Shown piece after piece: positions 8,580-17,895 of a stretch of 64,000 nucleotides of DNA (position 1 is its first letter; the number at the start of each line of letters is the position of its first letter). The stretch is from Pseudoalteromonas atlantica (lineage in GTDB: Bacteria; Pseudomonadota; Gammaproteobacteria; Enterobacterales; Alteromonadaceae). The position numbers and the translations under genes were made by a program. Under the pieces are notes generated by a model that worked only from the letters and a program-made list of their open reading frames with translations, was not told the DNA's origin and did no database searches. Location of the stretch: positions 62,001-126,000 of the forward strand of contig BJUT01000004.1 of NCBI GenBank assembly GCA_007988745.1, read 5' to 3'.

Positions 8580-9422
8580 CTAATGACCCTCCCTCACCCT
8601 TAAAAAGCTCGCAAATCGTGGTAAGCCATGCTTTGTTAACCCATGGTACCGATACGTTACCGTGCTACCTATAGCCGGAGGTGTTTGGCGCTGTTCGTTA
8701 CTAAAGCCCGTGCCTATTTTAAATATTTGCCCATGAGGTGTTTTTACTTTTAATGCACCTAACATACCGGTGTATTTTCCTTTACCCGGTAAATGTGCAA
8801 TAACAACCGCTTCAGCATCAAGGTAGGGCTTTAACTTTAATAATGTATTACTGCGCCCGCTTTTATGTTTAGCATTGGCTAAATGCAGCATCACCCCTTC
8901 AGCCCCTTGCTTAGTTAAATCTTCAAAGTACGCTGTTAATTGGGCTGTGCTAGTAAAGCGGTGTTGCTTAACTGCAGTTATATGCTGCTTATTGATTTGT
9001 TTTACCAAGGCTTGGTAGTTTTTATAACGCGCACTAAAAGGAAGGGTTGAGTCTGGCATATCAAATATTTGATAGCGTATAGCGTGCCAATCTGAATTAC
9101 TGGGGCGTTTAGTTCTTACAATCCCACTGACCAAAGAAAATTGAGTGCGCGCTATCCACAGCTCCCCATCTAACCAAACATTTGGTAATGGCGCCGTAAA
9201 CCAACTCGGGGCGTTAATCGCATTTCCTTTACGGGTAATAAATTTATCGCCCGTCCATATTGCTCTTACACCATCAAATTTTTCACTGACGAGGTATTCA
9301 CTAATATTGCCATGTTTAGATTCATCATATACTTTTGCCAATAACACCTGAGGCTGCGCCGCAAAGAGAAGCGATGAGCCAATTAAGCTGGCAATGAAAA
9401 GTAAGTACTTTAGCTGAGCCAT
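8580..9422 (-). CDS. Secreted minimal ATP-dependent DNA ligase
   Basis: ATP-dependent DNA ligase of 280 residues with a signal peptide (residues 1-22, ending LFAAQ). The nucleotidyltransferase core has motif I EKFDGVRA with catalytic K48, motif III LDGELW, motif IV EGVMLH and motif V LKLKPY. A short C-terminal OB-fold part (GTGFSNEQR) follows. No N-terminal DNA-binding domain is present. This is the Lig E type found in some Proteobacteria, thought to work in the periplasm, possibly on DNA taken up or in biofilm; the replicative NAD-dependent LigA is a different enzyme. The ATG is preceded by AGGGA. It sits between yegD and a HAD phosphatase gene, all on the minus strand. Confidence 0.9.
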   Translation of the reverse strand: MAQLKYLLFIASLIGSSLLFAAQPQVLLAKVYDESKHGNISEYLVSEKFDGVRAIWTGDKFITRKGNAINAPSWFTAPLPNVWLDGELWIARTQFSLVSGIVRTKRPSNSDWHAIRYQIFDMPDSTLPFSARYKNYQALVKQINKQHITAVKQHRFTSTAQLTAYFEDLTKQGAEGVMLHLANAKHKSGRSNTLLKLKPYLDAEAVVIAHLPGKGKYTGMLGALKVKTPHGQIFKIGTGFSNEQRQTPPAIGSTVTYRYHGLTKHGLPRFASFLRVREGH

Positions 9423-9455
9423 TACTGCATCCCTGCAAATAAAATAAGGCTATAA

Positions 9456-10112
9456 CTATAGTTGAGATTCGACCCACTGCCAAAACTCACCTAGGTCAGC
9501 CATTTTGTACGCCGCCTTACTAAAGTCATGGTCAATTGTATGATGATTTGCAATCGCAACGACTCTAACCTGTGCATTAGTTGCAGCACAAACGCCCGTA
9601 AAGGTGTCTTCTACAGCAATTGCATGCTCTGGGGCTACATGTATGTGCTCAAGTGCTAAAAGGTAAGGATCGCCTGCTGGCTTTGGATTTGTTACATCGT
9701 CTTTTGTCACTACAGTATCAAATAACTCATAAAAACCTAGCCCTTTTAAAATAGGCATGGCTTCGCTGCGAGCACTACCGGTAACTAGCGCCATTTTTAG
9801 CCCACTGTTTTTAACAGCGTGTAAGGTTTGCTCAGTAAAAGGCATAACAGGCGGTAAATTAGTTTTTACGTATTCACCAAATAATCGATATTTTTCATCT
9901 GCTAAAAATTGTGCACTGACGGCTAAATTATGATCATTTTTAATATCAATTGCTGCTTCTAACGTTGGGCGCCCTGAAAAGCGCTGACAAAACTCCACTT
10001 CGTTATAACTTACATTGTAGGGTGCAAGCAGCTGGCTCCAACACTCAAAGTGCATGCTTTCAGAGTCAACTAGCGTGCCATCCATATCAAACAATACTGC
10101 GTTTAAGCTCAT
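9456..10112 (-). CDS. HAD-family phosphatase (beta-PGM-like)
   Basis: HAD-superfamily IA hydrolase of 218 residues. Motif I is LFDMDGTLVDSE with nucleophile D9 and general acid D11, motif II is LVTGSAR, and motif III/IV is KPAGDPYL then AVEDTFTGVCAA, giving a complete active site. A helical cap follows motif I, as in beta-phosphoglucomutase and sugar-phosphate phosphatases; the substrate cannot be fixed. Two start codons are possible six bases apart. The AAGGA site touches the first (10118) but lies 6 bases before the second, so the second (10112) is chosen. It is 33 bases upstream of the DNA ligase gene. Confidence 0.88.
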   Translation of the reverse strand: MSLNAVLFDMDGTLVDSESMHFECWSQLLAPYNVSYNEVEFCQRFSGRPTLEAAIDIKNDHNLAVSAQFLADEKYRLFGEYVKTNLPPVMPFTEQTLHAVKNSGLKMALVTGSARSEAMPILKGLGFYELFDTVVTKDDVTNPKPAGDPYLLALEHIHVAPEHAIAVEDTFTGVCAATNAQVRVVAIANHHTIDHDFSKAAYKMADLGEFWQWVESQL

Positions 10113-10133
10113 CCTCATTCCTTAAATTTTAAC

Positions 10134-10162
10134 GTTAAAAAAAGGCGCCTAGGCGCCTTTAA
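10134..10162 (-). terminator. Terminator with perfect 20-bp palindrome
   Basis: AAAGGCGCCTAGGCGCCTTT (10141-10160) is a perfect palindrome, and on the minus strand it runs into a T-tract (10134-10140). It fits as the terminator of the small conserved gene ending at 10167. It lies just upstream of the HAD phosphatase start. Confidence 0.85.
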
Positions 10163-10166
10163 AATA

Positions 10167-10466
10167 TTATGCTGTTAAGCCAGCTGGTGGCTCAGCAAAT
10201 GCTTCCTCACCGGTTTCAACATCAACCAGCTCGTAGCCTCGGGCTTTGCGCACAACCTTAAGTACTGGTTTTTCTAGCGCCGTTTTTAAACGATCGGCAT
10301 CAGCTGCTAGCTCATCTAGCGTTGTACCAAAAGGTGCTGCGCCTGTTTCTGACCAATTAGTTACTTTGCCATTTAAGTTATATTCTACTTCGTGTATTTG
10401 GTATTGCGCTGCTTCATCTTTCGTTGCTTCACAAAAAATTACACGGTAGTTCCAAAATCCAGCCAT
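10167..10466 (-). CDS. Small conserved protein, unknown function
   Basis: A 99-residue soluble protein without a signal peptide, membrane segment or motif I can assign. It starts MAGFWNYRVIF and has the pattern QIHEVEYNLNGKVTNWSE followed by a helix LDELAADADRLKTALEKPVL, resembling small conserved proteins with a WNYRVI N-terminus found widely in bacteria. The C-terminus is proline/alanine-rich (FAEPPAGLTA). It has its own strong terminator on the minus strand, so it is probably a single-gene unit. Codon use looks like that of its neighbours. Confidence 0.75.
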   Translation of the reverse strand: MAGFWNYRVIFCEATKDEAAQYQIHEVEYNLNGKVTNWSETGAAPFGTTLDELAADADRLKTALEKPVLKVVRKARGYELVDVETGEEAFAEPPAGLTA

Positions 10467-10520
10467 TTTTCTATCTCATTAAAGTTAATTAACGCTACTT
10501 TACCAGCTTTATAAAAACAT

Positions 10521-10545
10521 AAAAGCCTGCACAAGGCAGGCTTTT
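10521..10545 (-). terminator. Terminator of TonB-dependent receptor gene
   Basis: AAAAGCCTGC (10521-10530) pairs perfectly with GCAGGCTTTT (10536-10545) around a short loop. On the minus strand the stem ends in TTTT and AT-rich sequence. It lies 28 bases after the receptor stop codon. Confidence 0.8.
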
Positions 10546-10572
10546 AAAAATTAATAAAATTTAAGGTTATCT

Positions 10573-12849
10573 TTAGAAGAAGTTAACTTTAAATTCAGCA
10601 CCAATGTAGCGAGGTTCATTAACAATCCCAGAGTTGTTACTAAAATCTACACCACCAATAAATACTTCTTCATTCGTAATATTGCGGGCAAAAGCAGATA
10701 CCTCGTATTCGTAATCTCCATCGAACCACTTATAACCAGCACGCACACCGCCTTCAAGCAACGCCTCACCAGTAAACTCTACTGAGTCATATAAAAAGAA
10801 ATCTATTTCACTACGGTAAGACCAATCAGTGTAAGCATAAAACTCTCCGTCACCAAGTTCTTTAGTATAACGAAGGGTAAAGTTAGCAATCCATTCAGGG
10901 GCATGCGGTAAGCTATTTCCATCTAAACTATAACCTTGCTCAGTTAGAGGGTCAGTAATAGTACATGCAAAACAACCAGAAGCGAATAGCTCATCATCCT
11001 GCAGTTCTGTATTGTTATAGCTGAAGTTAAACGTCATATCAAACTCATCGTTTAAAACCCACTGCGTATCAACCTCAAAACCATAACCAACTGTTTTATC
11101 TGCATTTAATAATCTAGCTGTATTTCCAAATTCACCACCAACAGCTGTTAATTGCTGATCACTCATTTGGTAATAAAAAACTGTTGCATTAACACGGCCA
11201 CTACCATCTAGAACATCAGATTTAATACCTGCTTCAATAGAGTTTATAGTTTCAGAATCAGCCACAGTAACATCGTCACTAAATAAAATACGGCCCTGAA
11301 CGCTAGGCGCACGGAACCCATTCGCGGCGCGTACGAATAAATTTACATCATCAGAGTATTTATACGCGGCAGCTAAGTCCCATGAAACGTGGCTATCTTC
11401 AGGTGAGACTGATTTAGTTAAATCAGCAATTACAGCATCTGGAGATGAATAACGAGAAGCAGTAAAATCCCTTTCATCATCAGAATAGCGAAGGCCGGCT
11501 GTAACCTCTAACTTTTCTGTTAATTGAAACTCTGTTGAGCCAAATAATGCCCAAGCAGTAGTTTCTTGATCTTGTCTAACATACCCTGTCAAAAAGTTTG
11601 CGCCTAAACCATCGTAACCGTATGTTTCTATAACTTGATCTTCTTTGTAATAAAAAGCACCAACTTGATAATTAAAATCACCATCAAAATTACTTGATAG
11701 ACGTAACTCTTGAGAATATTGATCGTGCTCTGGTAATGCATCTGCAGTTTCAGAAGCTAAAAAGATAAAACCTGGACCCATTTCAGGAGTTGGGCATCCC
11801 GGGATAAAGGTATTTCCACAACCAAAACCACCATCCACATCTGCTCGAGAATAAATTTCAGCACTTTCCCACCCAGAAATAGAAGTTAATGTATAATCAT
11901 TAAAATCGTATTCTAGCTTTAGATTTGCCCCTTGACTTTCAACATTTTGCGTCGAATATTGGACAGTATCTTGAGTTATAACCTCTGAATCAAAGCCTGA
12001 TACAGCGTTGTTTGTTCCGCTTTCAATAGCATTTGCATGAAAAACAATAGGAGAACCATTTAAGTCACGCGTGTGGTAGTTAAATAGAGCATTAAAATTA
12101 TCATCTTCGTACAAAAATTGTATACGCGCAGCCGTTTCCTGATAACCACCGGTGGCATCATCAATAATATTCCCTTCTAACCTATTATCAATGTAGTCGT
12201 CTCGCTCTTGCCTTAAAACAGAAACCCGCGTCGAAAGTTTATCAGTTAAGCCTGTACTTATAGCACCTTCAAAGTCTATCGAATTAAATGAGCCATACGA
12301 TAACGAAGCGTACCCCTCTAAATCTTGTGTTGGTCGAGCAGAATCAATTTTAACCAAACCAGCAGGTGTATTTCGTCCGAACAATGTACCTTGAGGGCCA
12401 CGTAACACTTCAACACGGCCAGTATCAAATACCGGGAAACCTTTTAATATAGGACTTTCTTGAACAATTTCGTCTACAACTAATGATACAGGCTGTGAGG
12501 AGTTAAGGTCAAAATCAGAATTACCCAAACCACGAACATAAAAACGTGGAAACGTACGACCATATGAAGATTCAACTGAGAGACTTGGAATTTTCGCATT
12601 TAAAAAGCGAATATCCATTCCTGCAGAGCTATAAGCATCTAAACTATCACCTTGTAATGCTGATGCTGAAACTGGCACTTCTTGGGCGTTTTCTACACGT
12701 TTACGAGCTGTAATCTGAATAACTTCTAGTTGATTGCTTTTTTTAGCGGTATCTTCTTCAGCAGCAAAAGCCGAAACAGATGTACCAGCAGCAGATAGTA
12801 GTACTGCATTAATAATGGTCGCTATTGCAGATTTTTTTAATGATTTCAT
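10573..12849 (-). CDS. TonB-dependent outer-membrane receptor
   Basis: Outer-membrane beta-barrel importer of 758 residues powered by TonB/ExbBD. A signal peptide of about 30 residues ends SAFAAEE. Next come a TonB-box-like segment EVIQITARKR, a plug domain (LRGPQGTLFGRNTPAGLVKI) and a 22-strand-type barrel ending in KVNFF with terminal aromatic residues. It resembles the IroN/FyuA-like 'vesicular' receptors common in marine gammaproteobacteria; substrate is unknown and could be a carbohydrate, siderophore or other large nutrient. A longer reading starts with TTG at 12885; the ATG at 12849 preceded by AAAGGT gives a better signal peptide and is chosen. It stands alone with a 400-base leader region. 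Confidence 0.9.
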   Translation of the reverse strand: MKSLKKSAIATIINAVLLSAAGTSVSAFAAEEDTAKKSNQLEVIQITARKRVENAQEVPVSASALQGDSLDAYSSAGMDIRFLNAKIPSLSVESSYGRTFPRFYVRGLGNSDFDLNSSQPVSLVVDEIVQESPILKGFPVFDTGRVEVLRGPQGTLFGRNTPAGLVKIDSARPTQDLEGYASLSYGSFNSIDFEGAISTGLTDKLSTRVSVLRQERDDYIDNRLEGNIIDDATGGYQETAARIQFLYEDDNFNALFNYHTRDLNGSPIVFHANAIESGTNNAVSGFDSEVITQDTVQYSTQNVESQGANLKLEYDFNDYTLTSISGWESAEIYSRADVDGGFGCGNTFIPGCPTPEMGPGFIFLASETADALPEHDQYSQELRLSSNFDGDFNYQVGAFYYKEDQVIETYGYDGLGANFLTGYVRQDQETTAWALFGSTEFQLTEKLEVTAGLRYSDDERDFTASRYSSPDAVIADLTKSVSPEDSHVSWDLAAAYKYSDDVNLFVRAANGFRAPSVQGRILFSDDVTVADSETINSIEAGIKSDVLDGSGRVNATVFYYQMSDQQLTAVGGEFGNTARLLNADKTVGYGFEVDTQWVLNDEFDMTFNFSYNNTELQDDELFASGCFACTITDPLTEQGYSLDGNSLPHAPEWIANFTLRYTKELGDGEFYAYTDWSYRSEIDFFLYDSVEFTGEALLEGGVRAGYKWFDGDYEYEVSAFARNITNEEVFIGGVDFSNNSGIVNEPRYIGAEFKVNFF

Positions 12850-13258
12850 GTCGGGTATAAACCTTTTGTATGCACTCTTGTTCAACGGTTTTTTGTGTTG
12901 CGCAATGTATTCATTGCGGGCTCGTACAATTTTTCGCGTCTTGCTTTATGGCGCGCGGACCTCATCACCGAGAGTACAAAAACGGAGTAATGAGGCTGAA
13001 CGAACGATGAAGATTATACCATCGTATTACAAATTTACTGCATAAATACGTACAAAAAAGTAAACTTTTTTGCAACATTTAACCTCATTTTATAGCTTTT
13101 TTACCCGCATTTAGATGCAAAAGACTAATAATGCGGACATATGTCCTTTCTTTTAAAACCCACTTTAAAGTAGCAAATTGCGTGTTTTTACAAATAAACC
13201 CAAACTAGAAACGCGCAGTTAAAACCCGTTAATGCTTGCTAAATTTTAAAGGCTAAAT
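12850..13258 (-). other. Leader region of TonB receptor with hairpins
   Basis: No gene is visible. On the minus strand this is the upstream region of the TonB receptor. A 7-bp stem CGCAATG/CATTGCG with a four-base loop lies at 12901-12918, and a second arm pair CCTCATCAC (12960-12968) with GTAATGAGG (12987-12995) encloses about 18 bases with one wobble pair. I did not recognise a known riboswitch class (the cobalamin and TPP core motifs are absent). The rest is AT-rich and featureless. Confidence 0.4.
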
Positions 13259-14122
13259 TCATTGAGTGCGCTTTAACGCAATTTCTCCATCAATGTGAAT
13301 ATCGCGCTGTGGAAACGCAATCACCACATCGTGTTTTTCAAAAACAGCATAGATACTAAAACGGATATCACTACGTACTTTTCTGAGCATGGTTTCTGAC
13401 TCTGCACAAACCCAAAAAATTGCATTAAACACCAGTGAGCTATCAGCAAAGTCGTCAAATAAAACAGAGGCTTTTGGATTTGTTAGTATCGCATCATGCT
13501 CATCAAGTACTTGTTGAATTAACGTTTTAACTAACAATACATCGCTGCCATAAGCAACACCTACGCTAACCGAGGAGCGGGCATTACCGTCTATTAAGGT
13601 CCAGTTAGTCACTGTGTTTTCTAACAGTTGCGAATTAGGGATTAACATATGCACACCATCGTTACGGCGAATGCGGGTAGAGCGCGTATTAATAGTTTCT
13701 ACTACGCCCTTTGCATTACCCACTTCTAAAAAGTCCCCAATACGAATTGGCCGCTCCCACATTAAAATCCAGCCACTAATAAAGTTATTAATAATGTTTT
13801 GCGCACCAAATCCAACCCCAATGGCTATTGCCCCTGATACAAATGCAAAGGCCGTAAGCGGAATACTTAAAACCTCTAACGAGGTGAAAATTAATATTGC
13901 GATACTCAAAATAAAATAAATGCGCGTAAATAGGTGCACCGCGTCTTGGCTGATTTTTTTTGCCAACAGTGTTTTTTTAATAAGTTTGCCAATGCGCGTT
14001 ACTACAAACCACATAGCAAATAAAATTAAAGGAACTTGTATAACCTTAGCCACAGTGATGTGTACGTCGTTATAGGTAAAAATAACCAAGCTGAGATAAT
14101 GTTGAATGTGTTCGAGCGTCAT
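13259..14122 (-). CDS. MscS-family mechanosensitive channel
   Basis: Small-conductance mechanosensitive channel (287 residues) that opens under membrane tension to release solutes on osmotic downshift. Three N-terminal transmembrane helices are seen (about 15-40, 60-80, 85-110). The pore helix region reads AIAIGVGFGAQNIINNFISGW, the family signature, followed by the beta domain (GDFLEVGNAKGVVETINTRSTRIRR) and the alpha/beta C-terminal domain ending with FPQRDIHI. Length matches E. coli MscS (286). It is on the minus strand 410 bases upstream of the TonB receptor and likely transcribed separately. Confidence 0.93.
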   Translation of the reverse strand: MTLEHIQHYLSLVIFTYNDVHITVAKVIQVPLILFAMWFVVTRIGKLIKKTLLAKKISQDAVHLFTRIYFILSIAILIFTSLEVLSIPLTAFAFVSGAIAIGVGFGAQNIINNFISGWILMWERPIRIGDFLEVGNAKGVVETINTRSTRIRRNDGVHMLIPNSQLLENTVTNWTLIDGNARSSVSVGVAYGSDVLLVKTLIQQVLDEHDAILTNPKASVLFDDFADSSLVFNAIFWVCAESETMLRKVRSDIRFSIYAVFEKHDVVIAFPQRDIHIDGEIALKRTQ

Positions 14123-14318
14123 ATATTTTCCAAAGTATTATTTATTGTTTGTTATTTGTTCAGCAAAAATGAGTGTGGTTCAGTCTTCGCTAAGCTTAGC
14201 ACGGCATAATAGTGTTAAAACGCTAAGTTAATAGGTTTAACGTTTTTGTTAAACAATTTATTAACTCTTTATTGCACCGAGTGCTATATAAATAGTGTAC
14301 AAGCACTGGAGATTACAT

Positions 14319-14525
14319 ATGTCACAACTTACTTTAAATCAAAGACTCGCTACTTTGCAGCCGCAGGTAGATTTAAATTTGTTTGAAAGCAGCCTAGATT
14401 ACCGCAATAAAATTTTGTGCCTTCTTGCTGAGCAAGAACAAACACTTGCTACTATTAATAAAGAATTTGGCCAGCAATCTAATAGCTTTGGTTCTGAAAA
14501 ACGCTTTGTTCTTGGCTATAACTAG
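14319..14525 (+). CDS. Small protein, unknown function
   Basis: A 68-residue soluble protein that I do not recognise. It begins MSQLTLNQRLATLQPQ and continues with predicted helices (YRNKILCLLAEQEQTLATI). No signal peptide or cysteine motif is present. The ATG at 14319 has GGAG 8 bases upstream, so it is preferred over an upstream in-frame start at 14295. A strong terminator follows 30 bases after the stop, which supports a real single-gene transcript. Confidence 0.65.
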   Translation: MSQLTLNQRLATLQPQVDLNLFESSLDYRNKILCLLAEQEQTLATINKEFGQQSNSFGSEKRFVLGYN

Positions 14526-14555
14526 CCTTTAAAAAACACACACAATACAATATTT

Positions 14556-14590
14556 AAGTAGCCTTACGTTTATTTTTAAGGCTACTTTTA
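14556..14590 (+). terminator. Terminator of the 68-residue protein gene
   Basis: AAGTAGCCTTA (14556-14566) pairs perfectly with TAAGGCTACTT (14577-14587) around a ten-base loop, followed by T residues. Confidence 0.8.
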
Positions 14591-14737
14591 CCTCCAAATC
14601 GCATTTTTAGTAGCTAATTTGCGTTTAAATCCCGCTTAATACCGATAAACTTTATTGTATAAACGCCAAAATTTGATAAGTTAACTGGGTTTTCGACTCG
14701 AAAAGCCTATTTCGGCTCATCTTTTTATGGAGTTATT

Positions 14738-16873
14738 ATGCGTAAAACACTGATCGCCACTACTATTGCTAGTGCCCTAATCCTATCTGCTTGTTCATCT
14801 AACGAAACTCAGAACACAGCTAAAGAGAGCGCAGCACAAGTGCAAGATATGAACGCAAACAATGTATTATTCAAACCAAGCCCATTACAATACATGGCAC
14901 CAGAGTTTGATAAGTTTGGTACAAAAGACTACGAAGCAGGCTTTGATGCAGGTATTGCTCAGCACACTGCGCAAGTTCAAGCTATTGCAAACAACCCAGA
15001 ACCAGCAACATTTGAAAACACACTTGTTGAGATGGAAAAATCTGGTGAGTTGTTAAACCGCGTATCTGCTGCTTTTTACAACCTATCGGGTTTAATTTCA
15101 GATGACGAGTACCAACGTATAAGCAAAAAAATGGCGCCGGTATTATCTGCTCACTCTGATGACATTTACCTAAATGGTCCGTTATTTAAGCGTGTACAAA
15201 CTATTTACGACAATAAAGATTCGCTTAACGCTGAAGATCAACGCTTAGTTGATTTCTACTACAAGCAATTTGTAAAAGCCGGTGCTAAGTTAAGCGATGC
15301 TGAAAAAGCAAAAATGCGTGAAATAAACGCTCAGCTTGCAGAGCTATCTACTGCTTTCTCTCAAAACATTTTAAAATCGTTTAAAGAAGACGTTATTGTT
15401 GTTACAGACAAATCTAAACTTGCTGGCCTATCTGAAGGTGAAATTGCAGGCCTTGCAGCCGCAGCTAAAAAAGCAGGCAAAGACGGCTACATGATCACCC
15501 TGGTTAATACCACTCAGCAGCCTATCTTATCAAGCCTTGAAAACCGTGAGCTACGCGAGCAAATTTTTAAAGCCTCTACAAACCGTGCTGCTAAAACTAA
15601 CGGCCCTATCATTATTGAAGAAACTAACCTGCGTGCACAAAAAGCAGAGCTGTTAGGCTTTAAAGATTGGGCATCGTATGTAATGACTTCGCGTATGGCA
15701 CAAACAACCGATAACGTGTACGGTATTTTAGATGACCTTGCACCAAAAGCTGTTGAAAAAGCCAAAGCAGAAGCGGCCGCTATCCAAAAAGTAATTAACG
15801 ATTCTGGCGAAAGCTTTGAGCTTAAGCCATGGGACTGGGCGTTTTACGCAGAAAAAGTACGTGCTGAAAAGTACGACCTAGATCCTGCGCTAGTTAAGCC
15901 TTACTTTGAAATGAACTCTGTGATCCATGATGGTTTATTCTTCGCAATGAACAAGCTTTACGGTATCACCTTTAAAGAGCGTAAAGACTTACCTGTTTAC
16001 CACGAAGATGTAACAGCGTACGAAGTATTTAACGCAGACGGCAGCGCTATTGGTTTATTTTACATGGACCCATACGCACGTGAAGGTAAGCGTGGCGGTG
16101 CATGGATGAGTGCATATGTAAGCCAAAGCGGCTTAAAAGGCACTAAACCGGTTATTTACAACGCACAAAACATTCCAAAACCAGCTGAAGGTGAGCCTAC
16201 GCTAATGACCTTCGACGAAGTATCGACTATGTTCCATGAATTTGGTCATGCTGCGCACGGTTTATTCTCAAATGTTAAATACCCAAGCCTAGCGGGTACT
16301 GCTACAGCACGTGACTTTGTTGAATTTCCTTCACAGGCACATGAAGACTGGATGATTGAACCTACGGTACTTGCTAACTACGCTAAGCATTACAAAACAG
16401 GTGAGCCAATTCCACAAGCATTACTTGATAAAGTACTAGCATCGCAAAAATTCAACCAAGGCTTTGGTACTACTGAATACTTAGCAGCTGCTTTACTTGA
16501 TATGGAATGGCATTCATTTGGTTCTGATAAAAAAATCAGTGATGTTCAAAAGTTTGAAAGCGATGCGCTAAAAGCACACGGTATTGATTACTACCCAGTG
16601 CCACCGCGTTATAAATCAAACTACTTTAGCCATACTTTTGCCGGTGGTTACTCAGCAGGTTACTACGCCTACCTATGGACTGAAGTATTTGCAGCCGATG
16701 CGTTTGCCCATATGGAAAATAACGGTGGCCTAACCCGTGAAAACGGTGACAAGTTCCGTGAAGAAATCCTATCAAAAGGTAACAGCCGCGACTTAATGCA
16801 AAGCTACATTGAGTTTAGAGGCCAAAAACCAACAACAGACGCACTTCTTAAGCGCCGTGGTTTAGTTGATTAA
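14738..16873 (+). CDS. dcp: M3-family peptidyl-dipeptidase lipoprotein (Dcp-like)
   Basis: Zinc metallopeptidase of 711 residues that removes dipeptides from the C-terminus of oligopeptides. The zinc site is H500-E501-F502-G503-H504 with the third ligand E529 in DFVEFPSQ, a 29-residue spacing that fits the M3 family. The N-terminus is a lipoprotein signal with lipobox LSAC at C19, so unlike cytoplasmic E. coli Dcp this protein is exported and lipid-anchored, probably in the periplasm. A GGAG site precedes the ATG. It forms its own unit, with a terminator 30 bases after the stop. Confidence 0.93.
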   Translation: MRKTLIATTIASALILSACSSNETQNTAKESAAQVQDMNANNVLFKPSPLQYMAPEFDKFGTKDYEAGFDAGIAQHTAQVQAIANNPEPATFENTLVEMEKSGELLNRVSAAFYNLSGLISDDEYQRISKKMAPVLSAHSDDIYLNGPLFKRVQTIYDNKDSLNAEDQRLVDFYYKQFVKAGAKLSDAEKAKMREINAQLAELSTAFSQNILKSFKEDVIVVTDKSKLAGLSEGEIAGLAAAAKKAGKDGYMITLVNTTQQPILSSLENRELREQIFKASTNRAAKTNGPIIIEETNLRAQKAELLGFKDWASYVMTSRMAQTTDNVYGILDDLAPKAVEKAKAEAAAIQKVINDSGESFELKPWDWAFYAEKVRAEKYDLDPALVKPYFEMNSVIHDGLFFAMNKLYGITFKERKDLPVYHEDVTAYEVFNADGSAIGLFYMDPYAREGKRGGAWMSAYVSQSGLKGTKPVIYNAQNIPKPAEGEPTLMTFDEVSTMFHEFGHAAHGLFSNVKYPSLAGTATARDFVEFPSQAHEDWMIEPTVLANYAKHYKTGEPIPQALLDKVLASQKFNQGFGTTEYLAAALLDMEWHSFGSDKKISDVQKFESDALKAHGIDYYPVPPRYKSNYFSHTFAGGYSAGYYAYLWTEVFAADAFAHMENNGGLTRENGDKFREEILSKGNSRDLMQSYIEFRGQKPTTDALLKRRGLVD

Positions 16874-16901
16874 TAACCTCGTTTATTAATTTTAACCTTA
16901 T

Positions 16902-16923
16902 AAAAGCCCGCTTGCGGGCTTTT
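16902..16923 (+). terminator. Terminator of dcp-like gene
   Basis: AAAAGCCCGC pairs with GCGGGCTTTT across a TT loop, giving a perfect ten-base stem ending in T residues. Confidence 0.88.
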
Positions 16924-16976
16924 ATTGTTTATAACAGATAAACTAACCACACTATAAATTATAAAAAACGACAATT

Positions 16977-17840
16977 ATGGGCTATTTATTTGCAGTTACC
17001 CTACTTTGGGCTTTTTCATTTAGTTTAATTGGTGTGTACCTAGCAGGCCAAGTTGATGCGTGGTTTAGCGTATTAATACGAGTTGCATTAGCCACGTTGG
17101 TTTTTTTACCCTTTTTAAAACCTAAACTTACCTCAAAACCACTCGCACTTAAGCTAATGCTGATAGGCGCTGTGCAACTGGGTGTTATGTACAGCTTTTA
17201 CTATCACTCCTTTTTATTTTTAAGCGTACCCGAAGTGTTGCTCTTTACCGTTATGACGCCGCTTTATATAACACTTTTAAACGATGCACTTAATAAGCAT
17301 TTTAATCCTCGCTTTTTTGCGGTTGCGCTTATTGCCGTACTGGGCGCGGTAGCTATTCGCTGGGAAAGCCTCAATAGTCATTTCATCATCGGTTTATTAC
17401 TGGTTCAGGGTGCCAATATTAGTTTTGCCACCGGACAAGTAACTTATAAACGTTTAATGGCCACTAATCAGCTGGATGACAAAACCGTATTTGGTTGGTT
17501 TTTTATTGGCGCCTTAGTGGTGGCGAGTGCTTGCTACGCTTTATTTGGCAATACAAGCAAATTACCGAGTACACCTACCCAGTGGGGTATTTTAATATAT
17601 TTAGGTATTGTAGCCTCGGGCCTTGGTTACTTTTTATGGAACAAAGGGGCAACAAAAGTAAATGTGGGAGCATTAGCCGTTATGAACAACGTGCTTATTC
17701 CTGCCGGTATTATTGTTAACGTGCTTATATGGAATAAAAATGCCGACATTGTGCGCTTAAGTATGGGGGGTGCAATTATGTTAGCGGCACTGGTAATTAA
17801 TCAAATAGGGACAAATAAACAGAACGTCACATCCTTGTAG
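16977..17840 (+). CDS. EamA-family (DMT) transporter
   Basis: A 287-residue inner-membrane protein with ten predicted helices in two EamA repeats, the drug/metabolite transporter architecture. The start MGYLFAVTLLWAFSFSLIGVYL (read as two short pieces) is the first helix of an EamA domain, and the second repeat begins near residue 138 (GLLLVQGANISFATGQVTYKR in parts) with the conserved GLGYFLWNKGATKVNVG segment. Family members export amino acids or metabolites; the substrate is unknown. No clear Shine-Dalgarno sequence precedes the ATG. It lies between two lipoprotein genes but has a terminator in front. Confidence 0.88.
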   Translation: MGYLFAVTLLWAFSFSLIGVYLAGQVDAWFSVLIRVALATLVFLPFLKPKLTSKPLALKLMLIGAVQLGVMYSFYYHSFLFLSVPEVLLFTVMTPLYITLLNDALNKHFNPRFFAVALIAVLGAVAIRWESLNSHFIIGLLLVQGANISFATGQVTYKRLMATNQLDDKTVFGWFFIGALVVASACYALFGNTSKLPSTPTQWGILIYLGIVASGLGYFLWNKGATKVNVGALAVMNNVLIPAGIIVNVLIWNKNADIVRLSMGGAIMLAALVINQIGTNKQNVTSL

Positions 17841-17895
17841 CTAATTTGTCATTGAATGCGATTAGGGTTGAATAAAATAACGTTAAGGAACAAAC

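Noticed and set aside
12850..13010. Cobalamin or TPP riboswitch ahead of the TonB receptor
   Set aside because: The hallmark core motifs of these classes were not found, though two hairpins are present.
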